This document shows positions 27,083 through 36,285 of a stretch of DNA of 64,000 nt, piece by piece. Position 1 is the first letter of the stretch, and every line of letters starts with the position of its first letter. Location of the stretch: assembly GCF_024170465.1 (NCBI RefSeq), contig NZ_JALJYF010000002.1, positions 124,001 through 188,000 on the forward strand, written 5' to 3'. The position numbers were made by a program, and so were the translations under genes. The notes below the pieces were generated by a model, which saw only the letters and a program-made list of their open reading frames with translations, made no database searches and was not told the DNA's origin. The DNA is from Natronospira proteinivora. GTDB taxonomy: Bacteria; Pseudomonadota; Gammaproteobacteria; Natronospirales; Natronospiraceae.

Positions 27083-28207
27083 GTGCCTGACAATAGGCCA
27101 ATTTATCTGGATTGCGCAGCCACTACCCCCCTCGACCCCAGAGTCCGAGAGGTGATGCTCGAATATTTCGACATTGAGTATGGCAACGCGGGAAGCCGTA
27201 CACATATGTACGGCCAAGAGGCGGCGAAGGCGGTAAGACGTGCTAGAGAGCAGATCGGCGCTGTAGTCAACGCTTCACCCATGGAGGTCATCTTCACGTC
27301 GGGTGCGACCGAAAGCAACAATATCGTGCTCCTTGGTTGCTCCCCCTATGCAAGAAGCAAGGACCGTCGCCACATCGTAACAACCGCGATAGAGCACAAA
27401 GCAGTGCTCGAACCCATGGCAGAAATGGAGCGTCAAGGTTTCGAGATCGACTACATATATCCGGGCGAGTCCGGACGGATAGACACGAAAGATATTGTAC
27501 AGTCAATCAGGTCGGACACTGCGCTCGTCTCCGTCATGCACATCAATAATGAGACTGGCGTAATTCAGCCAATTGATGAAATCGCCGACGAATTACCTGA
27601 AGACGGTCCTATCTTTCATGTCGACGCCGCACAGGGATTCACGAAGGATCTTCGACGCCTAAGGCATCCGCGTATAGACGCTATATCAGCAAGTGCCCAT
27701 AAGATCTGCGGACCAAAAGGAGTGGGAGCCCTCATACTCAGAGCACGTCGAAAAGCATCCCGAAAACTGACTCCGCTTTTCCATGGGGGACGACAGGAAC
27801 GCGGCCTAAGGGCAGGCACGTTACCAGTCCCATTGATAGCTGCATTCGGATACGCCGCTGAACTCGCAACAACAAATCACGACCAATACCGATCAATTGC
27901 TAATTGCCGAAAAAACGAATTCCGCCAGCAACTAAAACAACATCACGCAATAATCCACGGCACAGAACCTACCAGCCCATATATCATTAACTTTTCGATC
28001 CCTAACTTAGATTCTGAAGCTTTAATATTAGCTGTAAAACATTCTGCCGCATTAGCAACGGGAAGTGCGTGTACGTCAACAGAATGGAAACCCAGTCATG
28101 TTATCTCTGCGATGTACAAAGATGGCTCGTTTCAGGACACAGCATGTCGTGCATCCTGGTGTCACATGACCCCACCGATTCCTTCCGCTTTTTTTTCACC
28201 CATTTAG
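27083..28207 (+). CDS. dndA: Cysteine desulfurase DndA
   Basis: 374-aa IscS/NifS-family enzyme that takes sulfur from cysteine for phosphorothioation. It shows IYLDCAATTPLDPRV, the PLP lysine in SASAHKICGPKG (K207) and the catalytic cysteine in GSACTST (C330). The GTG start follows CGGAGG. It is transcribed divergently from dndBCDE with about 100 bases between. The last ~15 residues after SWCHMTP are atypical and follow a run of T residues, so a small C-terminal frameshift is possible, outside the active site. Confidence 0.93.
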   Translation: MPDNRPIYLDCAATTPLDPRVREVMLEYFDIEYGNAGSRTHMYGQEAAKAVRRAREQIGAVVNASPMEVIFTSGATESNNIVLLGCSPYARSKDRRHIVTTAIEHKAVLEPMAEMERQGFEIDYIYPGESGRIDTKDIVQSIRSDTALVSVMHINNETGVIQPIDEIADELPEDGPIFHVDAAQGFTKDLRRLRHPRIDAISASAHKICGPKGVGALILRARRKASRKLTPLFHGGRQERGLRAGTLPVPLIAAFGYAAELATTNHDQYRSIANCRKNEFRQQLKQHHAIIHGTEPTSPYIINFSIPNLDSEALILAVKHSAALATGSACTSTEWKPSHVISAMYKDGSFQDTACRASWCHMTPPIPSAFFSPI

Positions 28208-28439
28208 TCCCAAGCATAACCATCCCGCCGCAGACCAGTACTTGCAGACAATCCCCCAGGTGAAATATCTATAACTGTGATGCGTCCAATAACACTTCTA
28301 CATAAACCAATACATCACGCCTACCGCTACAACCATGACATCCCGTTTCAACTAATAGCGTATAAAAACACCTATGGCCTCCTACAACAAAACAATGCGA
28401 CACACGCTCAAAAACAATCCCAACTATTTACGTTCGCTT

Positions 28440-30368
28440 TTAATCTGACTCGCCGACAGCTCCCAACTCGTCCGGCTCCAACGCTTCATCGTCTGCGCTC
28501 TCTATACAATCTACAAATTCGATCGCAATGAACTCTTCCCCGATACCCCGGAATTCCTCAGGCAAAAGCACGCTACAATTATCGGCACAGCATGGAAAAC
28601 TCCACCTGTCGATCACGAATTTCAACATCTCATATTCTCGTTTCAGCACACAATCATCATCCCACGATACTCCATCAGTAAAACTTGGGATTCTTTTCTC
28701 GGAGTTTGTCGCATTCGTTGACGTAAATGAATAAGCCCCGCTCTCGTCGCTGATCTTTCTTTCAATGGATTTCCTTGCAAGGAAATGGTTACCTGCCGTC
28801 AACGACAAATTACCCAGACGATGCTTATACTTGTCCGCCTTAGCCTCTTCAGGCCAATGCGCTTCCCACCATCCGGCATCCCGATGCTGCTGCGGAAGAA
28901 TGTGTTCAATCGTGTTTTTCTTTTCGGCTGGCTTTACGCGCCACTCCATTGGGCTAACACCCTCTGGCGAAACAGAGAGCTCATATTCATATAGAAAATA
29001 GTAACAGTAAGCCCATCCAGATACCGTTGGGTCAAACGGATACTTTGGTTCTCCACTACACAACTGATGAATCACACTTTTGAGCGGCGCGTCTTCTACT
29101 GTTAGCGCGCACAACTCTCTCAGAACAAATTCGATGTCTTTATCATTTCTTAGAACCTCATGAGCGAGACCGATTATCTTAGTTGCATTTCTATCTATCC
29201 GACGCCCCATCACAGCATGTACGCGGAAAGTGTATTTTTCGCAAGCTTCCGCCAACCTTTCAAAGTCTAAACTGGAGAATTTCATATGCCCCGTAACGAG
29301 AAGAGCTCGAGTGATTGTGCTTAGTTCTAGGTTATCTAATGTTCTAAGCCATACCCCTGCCCTAAACGTTGATTCGTTAACACACAATTTACTCCTCTTC
29401 TTCGAGGTAATAAAACCGAAAGACTTTGCGTAGCTTGACCAGATGTTCACAAATCCAAGAAAATTGCTTTCTTTGCTCGCCTCGCTATCCTCCAACAGGC
29501 CCCGATAGCGCTTAACGAATTCCGAATGAACATCCGATTGGGAGACCTTCACTTGGTGGTAAACATTATAGATCTCATTCACAAAGGACTCTTCATGGCT
29601 TCGCCCACCGACACCATATCTATCAAGCTCTTCCAACGATTTGTACCACTGACTCTCTGCGTCTAGATTCGCCTCTCTTCTATTAGATACAAGAATACTA
29701 AAATTTTTGATTTTATCGAACTGACTTAGCGGCAACCCTCGGGAATTAATTGCATCAAATGTTAGATATCTATCGATATTCTCCGCGCGTAAATCTACCA
29801 GAATGAAACGCGCTTGATTTAATATCTTATTTTTCCACATCAAGCACTCTGAATGGTCTTTGTCACTGAAGAAATTCTCCGACCACACTTTCACATCCAA
29901 CATGTTATTCATTGGTGCTGTTCTTGATTCAGGCATTGGGCTACTGCGAGCGATGTCGACACAGTGATTCAAACACATGTTGAGGGCATCGTTTTCGTTC
30001 TCTATGCGCAAAGATAACGCACCACCCATGTTATATGTGAGAACCCTTTTGAATTCTTCCAAATCCGCATCAGAAGCGTCTAATTCCTTTAGGCGGCGAA
30101 ATATTGCATTCAACAAGAAGAAACACGCCGTAATTCTCTGTTGTCCATCCTCAAGAATTACTTTTTTGGTAACATTGTAATCTTTCTCCTGGATATCCCC
30201 ATCGTCTACAGTGGTAATTATTATGGGACCCATATAGTGATACCTATTACCCACCAGCTCTAAATCGCCGAGAAATTCTTTTACATGTCTTGTTTCCCAG
30301 CTAAACCCCCTCTGATTATGTGGAATAACAAACAATCTCTGCCGTATAACCTGAATCAAACCTTCCAT
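28440..30368 (-). CDS. DUF262/DUF1524 nuclease (GmrSD/SspE-like)
   Basis: 642 aa. The N-terminal DUF262 domain shows IPHNQRGFSW (15-24) and LEDGQQRITA (DGQQR at 74-78), which in this family drives NTP hydrolysis. The C-terminal DUF1524 HNH-like domain shows NTIEHILPQQH and HRLGNLSLTAGNHFLARKSIERK. Such proteins restrict modified DNA (GmrSD) or, as SspE, sense phosphorothioate to restrict phage. Its place beside dnd genes makes a phosphorothioate-linked role likely, but I cannot tell whether it depends on modification. It lies convergent to dndA. A perfect 11-bp inverted repeat stands 30 bases before its start. Confidence 0.85.
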   Translation of the reverse strand: MEGLIQVIRQRLFVIPHNQRGFSWETRHVKEFLGDLELVGNRYHYMGPIIITTVDDGDIQEKDYNVTKKVILEDGQQRITACFFLLNAIFRRLKELDASDADLEEFKRVLTYNMGGALSLRIENENDALNMCLNHCVDIARSSPMPESRTAPMNNMLDVKVWSENFFSDKDHSECLMWKNKILNQARFILVDLRAENIDRYLTFDAINSRGLPLSQFDKIKNFSILVSNRREANLDAESQWYKSLEELDRYGVGGRSHEESFVNEIYNVYHQVKVSQSDVHSEFVKRYRGLLEDSEASKESNFLGFVNIWSSYAKSFGFITSKKRSKLCVNESTFRAGVWLRTLDNLELSTITRALLVTGHMKFSSLDFERLAEACEKYTFRVHAVMGRRIDRNATKIIGLAHEVLRNDKDIEFVLRELCALTVEDAPLKSVIHQLCSGEPKYPFDPTVSGWAYCYYFLYEYELSVSPEGVSPMEWRVKPAEKKNTIEHILPQQHRDAGWWEAHWPEEAKADKYKHRLGNLSLTAGNHFLARKSIERKISDESGAYSFTSTNATNSEKRIPSFTDGVSWDDDCVLKREYEMLKFVIDRWSFPCCADNCSVLLPEEFRGIGEEFIAIEFVDCIESADDEALEPDELGAVGESD

Positions 30369-30721
30369 GCCGTTCTCCTGAACCTAGATTATGGTAATGC
30401 TTTCCAACGAGATGCAACGTTGGAAAGCCACTCCACAAGCGAGCACCGAGAAATTAGCAAATAGCGTAAAACGTATCGGTGGAGATCCGCTACCATTAAA
30501 CGCGCCTCGGACACATCAGCTTCGCACGCACCCTCTCTCTGATACGCAACTGCGGTAGACAAGCGAATCCCAGCACCGATCGGAATCTCGAAGTGGAGCC
30601 TCTGCGCGAGATAAAGGCTCACCACAGAGAAACACAACTACCGAGCCCCTTATACATTGAACACATAGAACACCTTGACACGCGGATAACACTGTCCAGA
30701 GCACCCGCAAGTCGAAATAAT
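30369..30721. other. Intergenic region, no supported gene
   Basis: About 350 bases between the helicase stop and the DUF262 gene start, both leftward. Two short frames exist but lack ribosome binding sites and recognisable sequence. The only clear structure is the inverted repeat at 30399-30428. It probably contains the promoter of the DUF262 gene. Confidence 0.5.
30399..30428. repeat. Perfect 11-bp inverted repeat upstream of the DUF262 gene
   Basis: Arms GCTTTCCAACG and CGTTGGAAAGC with an 8-base loop, about 30 bases upstream of the DUF262 start. It has no following U-run and lies before a gene, so I read it as an operator or 5'-leader hairpin rather than a terminator. No second copy was noticed in the window. 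Confidence 0.6.
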
Positions 30722-32884
30722 TCATAATGTTAGATGATCTAGATCGTAAGCTTTTAGATAAGGGTGGAGGGAATCAATGGCTTCTTGCCAGTTTTCGGCA
30801 AGCATTGCGAACTCTACAACACGCTCAACCTCTCGCTTTAACAAATTCTTTGCCGCACTTTCTTGCGACTCGTGAGAAGTAGACAAAAGGACTAGATAGT
30901 CATAGATCTCCGCAAAGTCTTTACCCGGTGCCCGACGGAGTATCCGACCTCGGCGCTGTATGAACTGCCGGGGATTACTTGAGCTAGCCAAAATAAACGC
31001 TCTGCGACACGCGGGGACATCCACACCTTCATCTAAACATCGAATTGCTAGCAAGGCTCTTATCCTGCCATCAACGAAGTGCTGTAAGATCTTACGCCTC
31101 TCTGCAAGGGTTTCCTTCGAAGTGAATCGTCCTACAGACCAACCTGCTTTGTAAGCTGTTTTCGCGACTGACTCTAGGTGACTGACCTCCCCTTCTACGC
31201 AATCCTCATAATCAGGGGTCCCCGCACCACAGTACACGAGCGTATATGGCGTATTCTCCAAAACTTCCACTTGCTCTGAAAATCTACGCAACTTCTGGCG
31301 CGAATGCGCTACGATTTGTGCACGCTTACCTAACAAAGCTTTTAACCGGGTATTCTGAATATCCGAGCCATCAGATTCAGCCGCGTACAGTCGAGCAATC
31401 TCATCTGATAAACTGATATACTCGTCGGATTCATCCTCTTCTAGCCGAACACATTCTAGATAGTATCTATAAGGAGTTAGAACTTCATCCTGTAGAGCAT
31501 CTGCCAACCCATAACGGGATACGATATCCCCAAAATACTCTGATAGTTGCTCGGCCATTTCAGAACTACCACGAACTGTGGGTGTCGCGGATAAACCCAA
31601 CCTATACCTAGCATGCATCGGTAGGGTACTCGAGTACGATTTACTAGCTAGATGATGGCATTCATCCCCAATGAATAGAAGATCATCCCCCGGTATTTCC
31701 TTTAGTTTCGATTGGAAGCTATCGCTACTCAACGTTCTATTCACAACCACGCAACAGACGAGTTCCAACGCACCAAGTTGATACGATCTCAATGCCGAAC
31801 TAAGCTTATCCCTCCATTGATCTGATGATCGATAACACCTAATTGGAGCCACTCCGAATTCCTGAAGGACATCAACCCATTGATCCGCTAGGTTCTGATA
31901 CGGGACGGAAATGACAACGAATAACTGCTTAAGCGCTTCGAATAACTTTACTAGACCGTGGCATGCCATAATCGTTTTTCCGGATCCCGTTGCATATTCA
32001 AGCACCCCGCGATAATCGCTTCCCTTCCAACTGTACAACCCTTGGTACTGATGGTCTCGCAATTGGTAAGGCTGGCCATTTATAACGTCGGGAATAGTCG
32101 GTGCCAGCGGCCATTCGTCTTCCTCTTTTACGTGCTGCTCTTCTCGGCCAGAGATGCGACGCCAAAGGGACACCTCCACATCTGGATTCGGAATTGGTTT
32201 TCCCGCCACCCTTCGTATCAACCTTTCCTTGACTGCGTTTGGAAAGTCAGTAACGAACGTGCCTTTCGCTTTGTTATCCCACAATCTTTCAAACTTCTCG
32301 CGATGCATTTCTACATGCTGCCGAAATGCTGGATTCCAATCGTAGAATACGTTCACCGACTCAAAATTGAAATCCGGCATAACTCCCGGTGCTGTCTCAT
32401 TTGATGATCCAGAGAACACCAAACAATCGCCTGACCAATCATAGACAATCCCTACCTTTTCGTGGAATATCCCTCGTGGCCGTAACGCAATCCGAATATC
32501 TAATTGGCCAGAAGCTATTAGCCATGACAACGCATCCAGTCTATGATTTACTAGGTAATCTCCGATATTATCGATAACTTTGAAATACCGCTTTTCGAGA
32601 TTAGATTCGATCGATTTTAAGCCATAGCCTGTCTTTATTGCCTCCAAGTCTTCGTCACTGACTTCTCCGTTAAAGATTAGTCGCATCTTCCCGTCAGACT
32701 CGATCAAGTTCGATAGGCCTTTCGCTGCAGCTGAAATAATCCCGCTTGTGAAATACCCAACGGACCGATCATACTTTGCGGCACATTTAAGAACTGGAAA
32801 ATAAAAATCCTCAAGAAAATCATCTACATCTGATGAATAAACAGCTTTCCAGCTAAACTCTTTAAGACGATTAGAATTCGACAT
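30722..32884 (-). CDS. PLD-domain DEAD/DEAH helicase, phosphorothioation-associated restriction type
   Basis: About 720 aa. The N-terminal ~240 residues include FHEKVGIVYD and FSGSSNET, a phospholipase D-like nuclease pattern. The superfamily 2 helicase follows: ATGSGKTIMACHGL, DECHH (Walker B), LGLSATPT and QRRGRILRRAPGK (motif VI). This layout is that of the family annotated DNA phosphorothioation system restriction enzyme, and possibly of SspH-like effectors. ATG at 32884 follows AAAGG and overlaps the preceding gene by 14 bases; the frame also opens six codons earlier. Last gene of the four-gene effector operon. Confidence 0.8.
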   Translation of the reverse strand: MSNSNRLKEFSWKAVYSSDVDDFLEDFYFPVLKCAAKYDRSVGYFTSGIISAAAKGLSNLIESDGKMRLIFNGEVSDEDLEAIKTGYGLKSIESNLEKRYFKVIDNIGDYLVNHRLDALSWLIASGQLDIRIALRPRGIFHEKVGIVYDWSGDCLVFSGSSNETAPGVMPDFNFESVNVFYDWNPAFRQHVEMHREKFERLWDNKAKGTFVTDFPNAVKERLIRRVAGKPIPNPDVEVSLWRRISGREEQHVKEEDEWPLAPTIPDVINGQPYQLRDHQYQGLYSWKGSDYRGVLEYATGSGKTIMACHGLVKLFEALKQLFVVISVPYQNLADQWVDVLQEFGVAPIRCYRSSDQWRDKLSSALRSYQLGALELVCCVVVNRTLSSDSFQSKLKEIPGDDLLFIGDECHHLASKSYSSTLPMHARYRLGLSATPTVRGSSEMAEQLSEYFGDIVSRYGLADALQDEVLTPYRYYLECVRLEEDESDEYISLSDEIARLYAAESDGSDIQNTRLKALLGKRAQIVAHSRQKLRRFSEQVEVLENTPYTLVYCGAGTPDYEDCVEGEVSHLESVAKTAYKAGWSVGRFTSKETLAERRKILQHFVDGRIRALLAIRCLDEGVDVPACRRAFILASSSNPRQFIQRRGRILRRAPGKDFAEIYDYLVLLSTSHESQESAAKNLLKREVERVVEFAMLAENWQEAIDSLHPYLKAYDLDHLTL

Positions 32885-33356
32885 CAATCGACCTTTTATC
32901 ACCGATAATTTCCTCGTCTGCCAACTTTATGGCGAGTCTTTCAAGATATGTAAGACCAGAAGACGATCCGGGTTCGTCTATCATTGTGCGCTGAACTATT
33001 TCTAAACCTCCGTTAACATAAGCTTCGAACAATCTGTGTGCGAGATCTTCATTCTCATCCGAAAGGATAGACGTCGATCGATCGTGAGCAAGAACAACTG
33101 CATAGTAAATGTCCATTGCTCGGTCACTCTTCTCAAAGATTCGACCATCAACAATTGTGACAATCTCGCCCGTCAAATGACGTAGATTACTTTCCGACAG
33201 CCCGAGAAGCGCTGCAAAACAGACGAATTCCCGCATTGTTGGAAAAAGCGGTTTCCCAGTTTTAGGGTCGACAGATTCACAATACTTTCTCACTACCTCT
33301 TCCGCCGACATCTCAAACCCTTGCTGCGTCGTTGCCTCACATCTAATATTCTGCAT
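32871..33356 (-). CDS. Small Dnd-associated protein (dnd_assoc_4-like)
   Basis: 161-aa helical protein with LFPTMREFVCFAALLGL and DGRIFEKSDRAMDIYYAVVLAHD. Its size, sequence feel and position resemble the family called dnd system-associated protein 4. Function is unknown; it may bridge the flanking ATPase and helicase. The start lies just two bases after the ATPase stop, with GGAG before it, and the 3' end overlaps the helicase start by 14 bases. Confidence 0.68.
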   Translation of the reverse strand: MQNIRCEATTQQGFEMSAEEVVRKYCESVDPKTGKPLFPTMREFVCFAALLGLSESNLRHLTGEIVTIVDGRIFEKSDRAMDIYYAVVLAHDRSTSILSDENEDLAHRLFEAYVNGGLEIVQRTMIDEPGSSSGLTYLERLAIKLADEEIIGDKRSIDVEF

Positions 33357-33358
33357 GA

Positions 33359-35401
33359 TTACCGGAGCTCCAGAATTTCTGTATAGGTCCGATCAGAATC
33401 GTAAATTGTTGTTGGAATACGCTCACCCTGAAACACGATAGTATCTTCCGGACGCGCTCTCCTTTCTTCCCGATTGTGTGCGACCAGAACGTACTCCTTT
33501 CCAACATATGGTTCGATTTCCTCTAGGACGTCTCCGCTCGCTTGTGATTCCGACAACAAGAGCACAACTTGATCCGACAATTCGGATATAAACCTTGCCG
33601 TACTCCTTCGGTAATGGGGGTCTAGTTGCCCGAACGGTGAATCAAGCACAAGAGGAGCAACGGTACCAGGTATAAGGTAGCCACCCGCAGTCTGGCCTTG
33701 TCGGGTACGCGCAAATTTGATCAATGCTGACATAAAGGCAAGGCTAAGCAGCTGATTTTCACCGCTGCTTTTAGCCGTTACTGTGCCTTCGTGATGAAGC
33801 TCCATCGAGAAGTCCGAGTTAATTTGAGCCTGATACGCGCGTCGTGTTGTTTCGTCCAAAATATCATTTATATTTTTTTCAACTGATTTACGTGCTGACT
33901 CGATATGCTCGTTTGCAATTGATTCCAGACGCTCTTGGGCTGCTTCTGCCAGCCGTATGCGAGCCTGAATAGGGCTAAGCTGCCTGCTCTTCGCTGCGAC
34001 TCTCCTTATATTGCTTTTGATCTGATCCGCCTCAATCTTAAACCTCTCGATATTTGAGTCGAGAATACCTATTTTCTTACTTGCTTCATCTCTCAACCGA
34101 TCCCACTCAGCACGCTTCGCTTCCTTCTCCTTTATCTCTTTAACATCAATACCCTTTAACTTTTCCTTACAATCCGTAATTTTTTGCTCGGCAGCTGTAA
34201 TTGCGTCGCTGACTTTTGCAATCTTTCGTTCAATCTCTTTGTACTTATCCATTGCCCCTTCGGTACCTTGCGAAAAAGACCGGATGAAGGCTTGGACCGC
34301 GACAATCCGACGCTGAACGGTGGAATCACCCGCATCACCTGTAAGCTTAGCTACTGCATTGAATTCGTTCGTTCCTGGCTCTAGGCTACGCCCACATACA
34401 CATGACCGGGCATTAAGCAAACTGCGAACGAACTCCTCATTATAGGGGCTTGGAATTCTCCCGGACCTTGATTCACTTTCCAGAAGGCTCTGTAAACGTA
34501 TTAATTTTTCATGGGCTAGCATAGGGGCTAAGAATTCTCTAAGCCAGGTAACTTTTTGCGAAAGAAGATCATCATCTTGTGTCTTCTTGTCCTCGAGTAT
34601 TGAGGACTGGGTATCACGCATTTCTTGTATTGCCGCGGCATTCTCGTTCTTACGAAGCGCGTCCTCAAGAACATTGATTTGCTTCACAGCAGTGTTGTAC
34701 TTGTCTTGGCACTCCTTTTTTTCCGCTCTCCATTTTTCTATCTGAACTTCAACTTCGTCATACCTATCCGCCAATGAACGCACTTCATCCTGACCCGGGA
34801 GGTCGCCCATTTCCTTCCTGTCACGTTTAACCCAATAACTAAGATCCTTTATAGCATCTTCTAGAAGGTTGCATCCCAATATGTTCTTGATCGCTTCTTC
34901 CGTCGCTTTCTTATCACCCTCGGCAGAAAAGGTCTCAGCAGCTTCCCCATCAAAGAAGAAATATGGAGCCATCTCTTCGGGTACTACAGAATTTATAAAC
35001 GACTTTGGTGCATCTAAAGCACGACTTATTCCATTTTCGACAGCGTACGCAGAAAAATCCCAATCTTTTTTGAACCTTGGTCCAGCACCAGAACCACGCT
35101 TATCCAAAACCCTACGAAGTATGCGGAACTGGGCGTCGGCATGCATGAGCTCTACTTCAATTGATGCTTTTTTCTTTCTTTCTTTGACTGCTTCGTTATT
35201 GATCAAACTTTTCGCTTTCTCAAAACGACTGGTCGTCGTCTCATAAAAGCACCACAGAATAGCGTTCAGTATGGTCGTCTTACCAACGCCATTAGCCGCA
35301 TGAATTAAAGTGACATTCTTCTTATCGCTCGTGGATAAGCACAGAGATTGCTCGCCGTAGAACTGCCGCCAATCCTCTATCTTTATGCTACGAATCTTCA
35401 T
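33359..35401 (-). CDS. SMC/Rad50-like ATPase, DndD-related
   Basis: 680 aa. It has Walker A HAANGVGKTT (about 34-43), APYFFFDGEAAETFSAE (similar to DndD), two coiled-coil arms about a CVCG zinc-hook-like motif (C334, C336), a GENQLLSLAFMSAL signature and Walker B LVLDSPFGQLDPHYR. This is a DNA-end or DNA-structure sensing ATPase plan. Its company (61-aa gene, dnd_assoc_4-like gene and PLD-helicase) makes it the likely motor or sensor of the restriction module. It is a distant relative of, not a copy of, dndD at 22312-24306. Confidence 0.8.
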   Translation of the reverse strand: MKIRSIKIEDWRQFYGEQSLCLSTSDKKNVTLIHAANGVGKTTILNAILWCFYETTTSRFEKAKSLINNEAVKERKKKASIEVELMHADAQFRILRRVLDKRGSGAGPRFKKDWDFSAYAVENGISRALDAPKSFINSVVPEEMAPYFFFDGEAAETFSAEGDKKATEEAIKNILGCNLLEDAIKDLSYWVKRDRKEMGDLPGQDEVRSLADRYDEVEVQIEKWRAEKKECQDKYNTAVKQINVLEDALRKNENAAAIQEMRDTQSSILEDKKTQDDDLLSQKVTWLREFLAPMLAHEKLIRLQSLLESESRSGRIPSPYNEEFVRSLLNARSCVCGRSLEPGTNEFNAVAKLTGDAGDSTVQRRIVAVQAFIRSFSQGTEGAMDKYKEIERKIAKVSDAITAAEQKITDCKEKLKGIDVKEIKEKEAKRAEWDRLRDEASKKIGILDSNIERFKIEADQIKSNIRRVAAKSRQLSPIQARIRLAEAAQERLESIANEHIESARKSVEKNINDILDETTRRAYQAQINSDFSMELHHEGTVTAKSSGENQLLSLAFMSALIKFARTRQGQTAGGYLIPGTVAPLVLDSPFGQLDPHYRRSTARFISELSDQVVLLLSESQASGDVLEEIEPYVGKEYVLVAHNREERRARPEDTIVFQGERIPTTIYDSDRTYTEILELR

Positions 35402-35573
35402 GCTTAGTCACCTGGTATCCGATTCTTTCAAGTTCTGAGCGAATTCTCTCACGCCTCTTGGTTTCCGCACCTCTATTCTCGTGAGCGTACTCTTTTTCAA
35501 TTTTTATAACATCTTGAACTAATTCTTTGACACTGATTTCAAACTCATCTGTTTCTTGATCATCCTGGGCCAT
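35388..35573 (-). CDS. Small charged protein, first gene of effector operon
   Basis: 61 aa. The acidic N terminus (QDDQETDEFEIS) is followed by a basic helical part (RGAETKRRERIRSELERIGYQV). The ATG at 35573 follows GAGGTGAAAA; a longer frame to 35606 has no support. It overlaps the SMC-like gene by 14 bases, so it is a real part of the operon. No family recognised. It could be an accessory DNA-binding or regulatory subunit. Confidence 0.6.
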   Translation of the reverse strand: MAQDDQETDEFEISVKELVQDVIKIEKEYAHENRGAETKRRERIRSELERIGYQVTKHEDS

Positions 35574-35654
35574 TTTTTCACCTCGCTGCATATGGCTAAA
35601 TCTCATTCAAATCTACATTATTAATGCTGTCGCAAAACAGCAGGCAATCAATAC

Positions 35655-36083
35655 TTACCAAAACCTGCTCCCGGAAGGGGCGTGGATAGGCTGTAATTTC
35701 GCCTCCAATAACACCGCCACGGTTCGGCTATAGGCGCTCTTGTTGAAGGCGGCGTTCTGTCGCCTCAGCAGGGGCTCACGGTATTGGTTTACGCCCTTAA
35801 GGGAGACCGACTGATCAAATGTGAGGTATTGGGTGGTTTCTGGGTAGAAATGGTCGTGTTTGGCGAGCTCCGGGCGAACTCTACCCACCCGAGCCACGGC
35901 AAAGTGGACCTGTTGGCCGTCGGACCTGGAAATGCCGCTATCGCTTCGGGGTTGGTAGTAGATCACCCAACCCCCCGCCGCAGCCTCCATCTGGCGCAGG
36001 AAGGTCCGCGGGAAATGGTAGTGTGCTTCCGGCAGGTCGTCGTAGATAGAACTGGGGAAGATTGTGAGAACTGCCTTGGCCAT
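35655..36083 (-). pseudogene. Truncated HNH-endonuclease-family N-terminal domain
   Basis: 142 aa. The sequence AKAVLTIFPSSIYDDLPEAHYHFPRTFLRQ, then GGWVIYYQPR and VHFAVARVGRVRP, resembles the N-terminal domain of a family of ~280-300-aa HNH endonucleases. The frame stops soon after SAYSRTVAVL and no HNH half follows, so I read it as a 3'-truncated remnant. It lies at the junction between the AT-rich Dnd cassette and the higher-GC regulon, and may mark a breakpoint. It could still be expressed as a short DNA-binding protein. Confidence 0.55.
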
Positions 36084-36285
36084 CGCGATTCCGTTCGTCG
36101 ATTATGTAAAGAAATTAGGGTAGCAGCGCTATGCATGGCTTAGAAGGCTGATATTGCCATTTCAATCATATATCTCCAAGCTTTCCTGGCAATGACATCG
36201 TTCGCCATACACGACATCTACTACTGCCCCTCCAGACTCCTGCCGAGTGCTAAGCTCCTGCTCACGCTGGTAGCTACCGCCGTAT

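Noticed and set aside
30389-30725. Short frames in the 353-base gap before the DUF262 gene
   Set aside because: Cys/Arg-rich translations without ribosome binding sites or recognisable sequence.
20539-36083. Search for DndF/DndG/DndH, integrase, transposase and flanking attachment repeats
   Set aside because: None recognised; the cassette ends therefore remain undefined.
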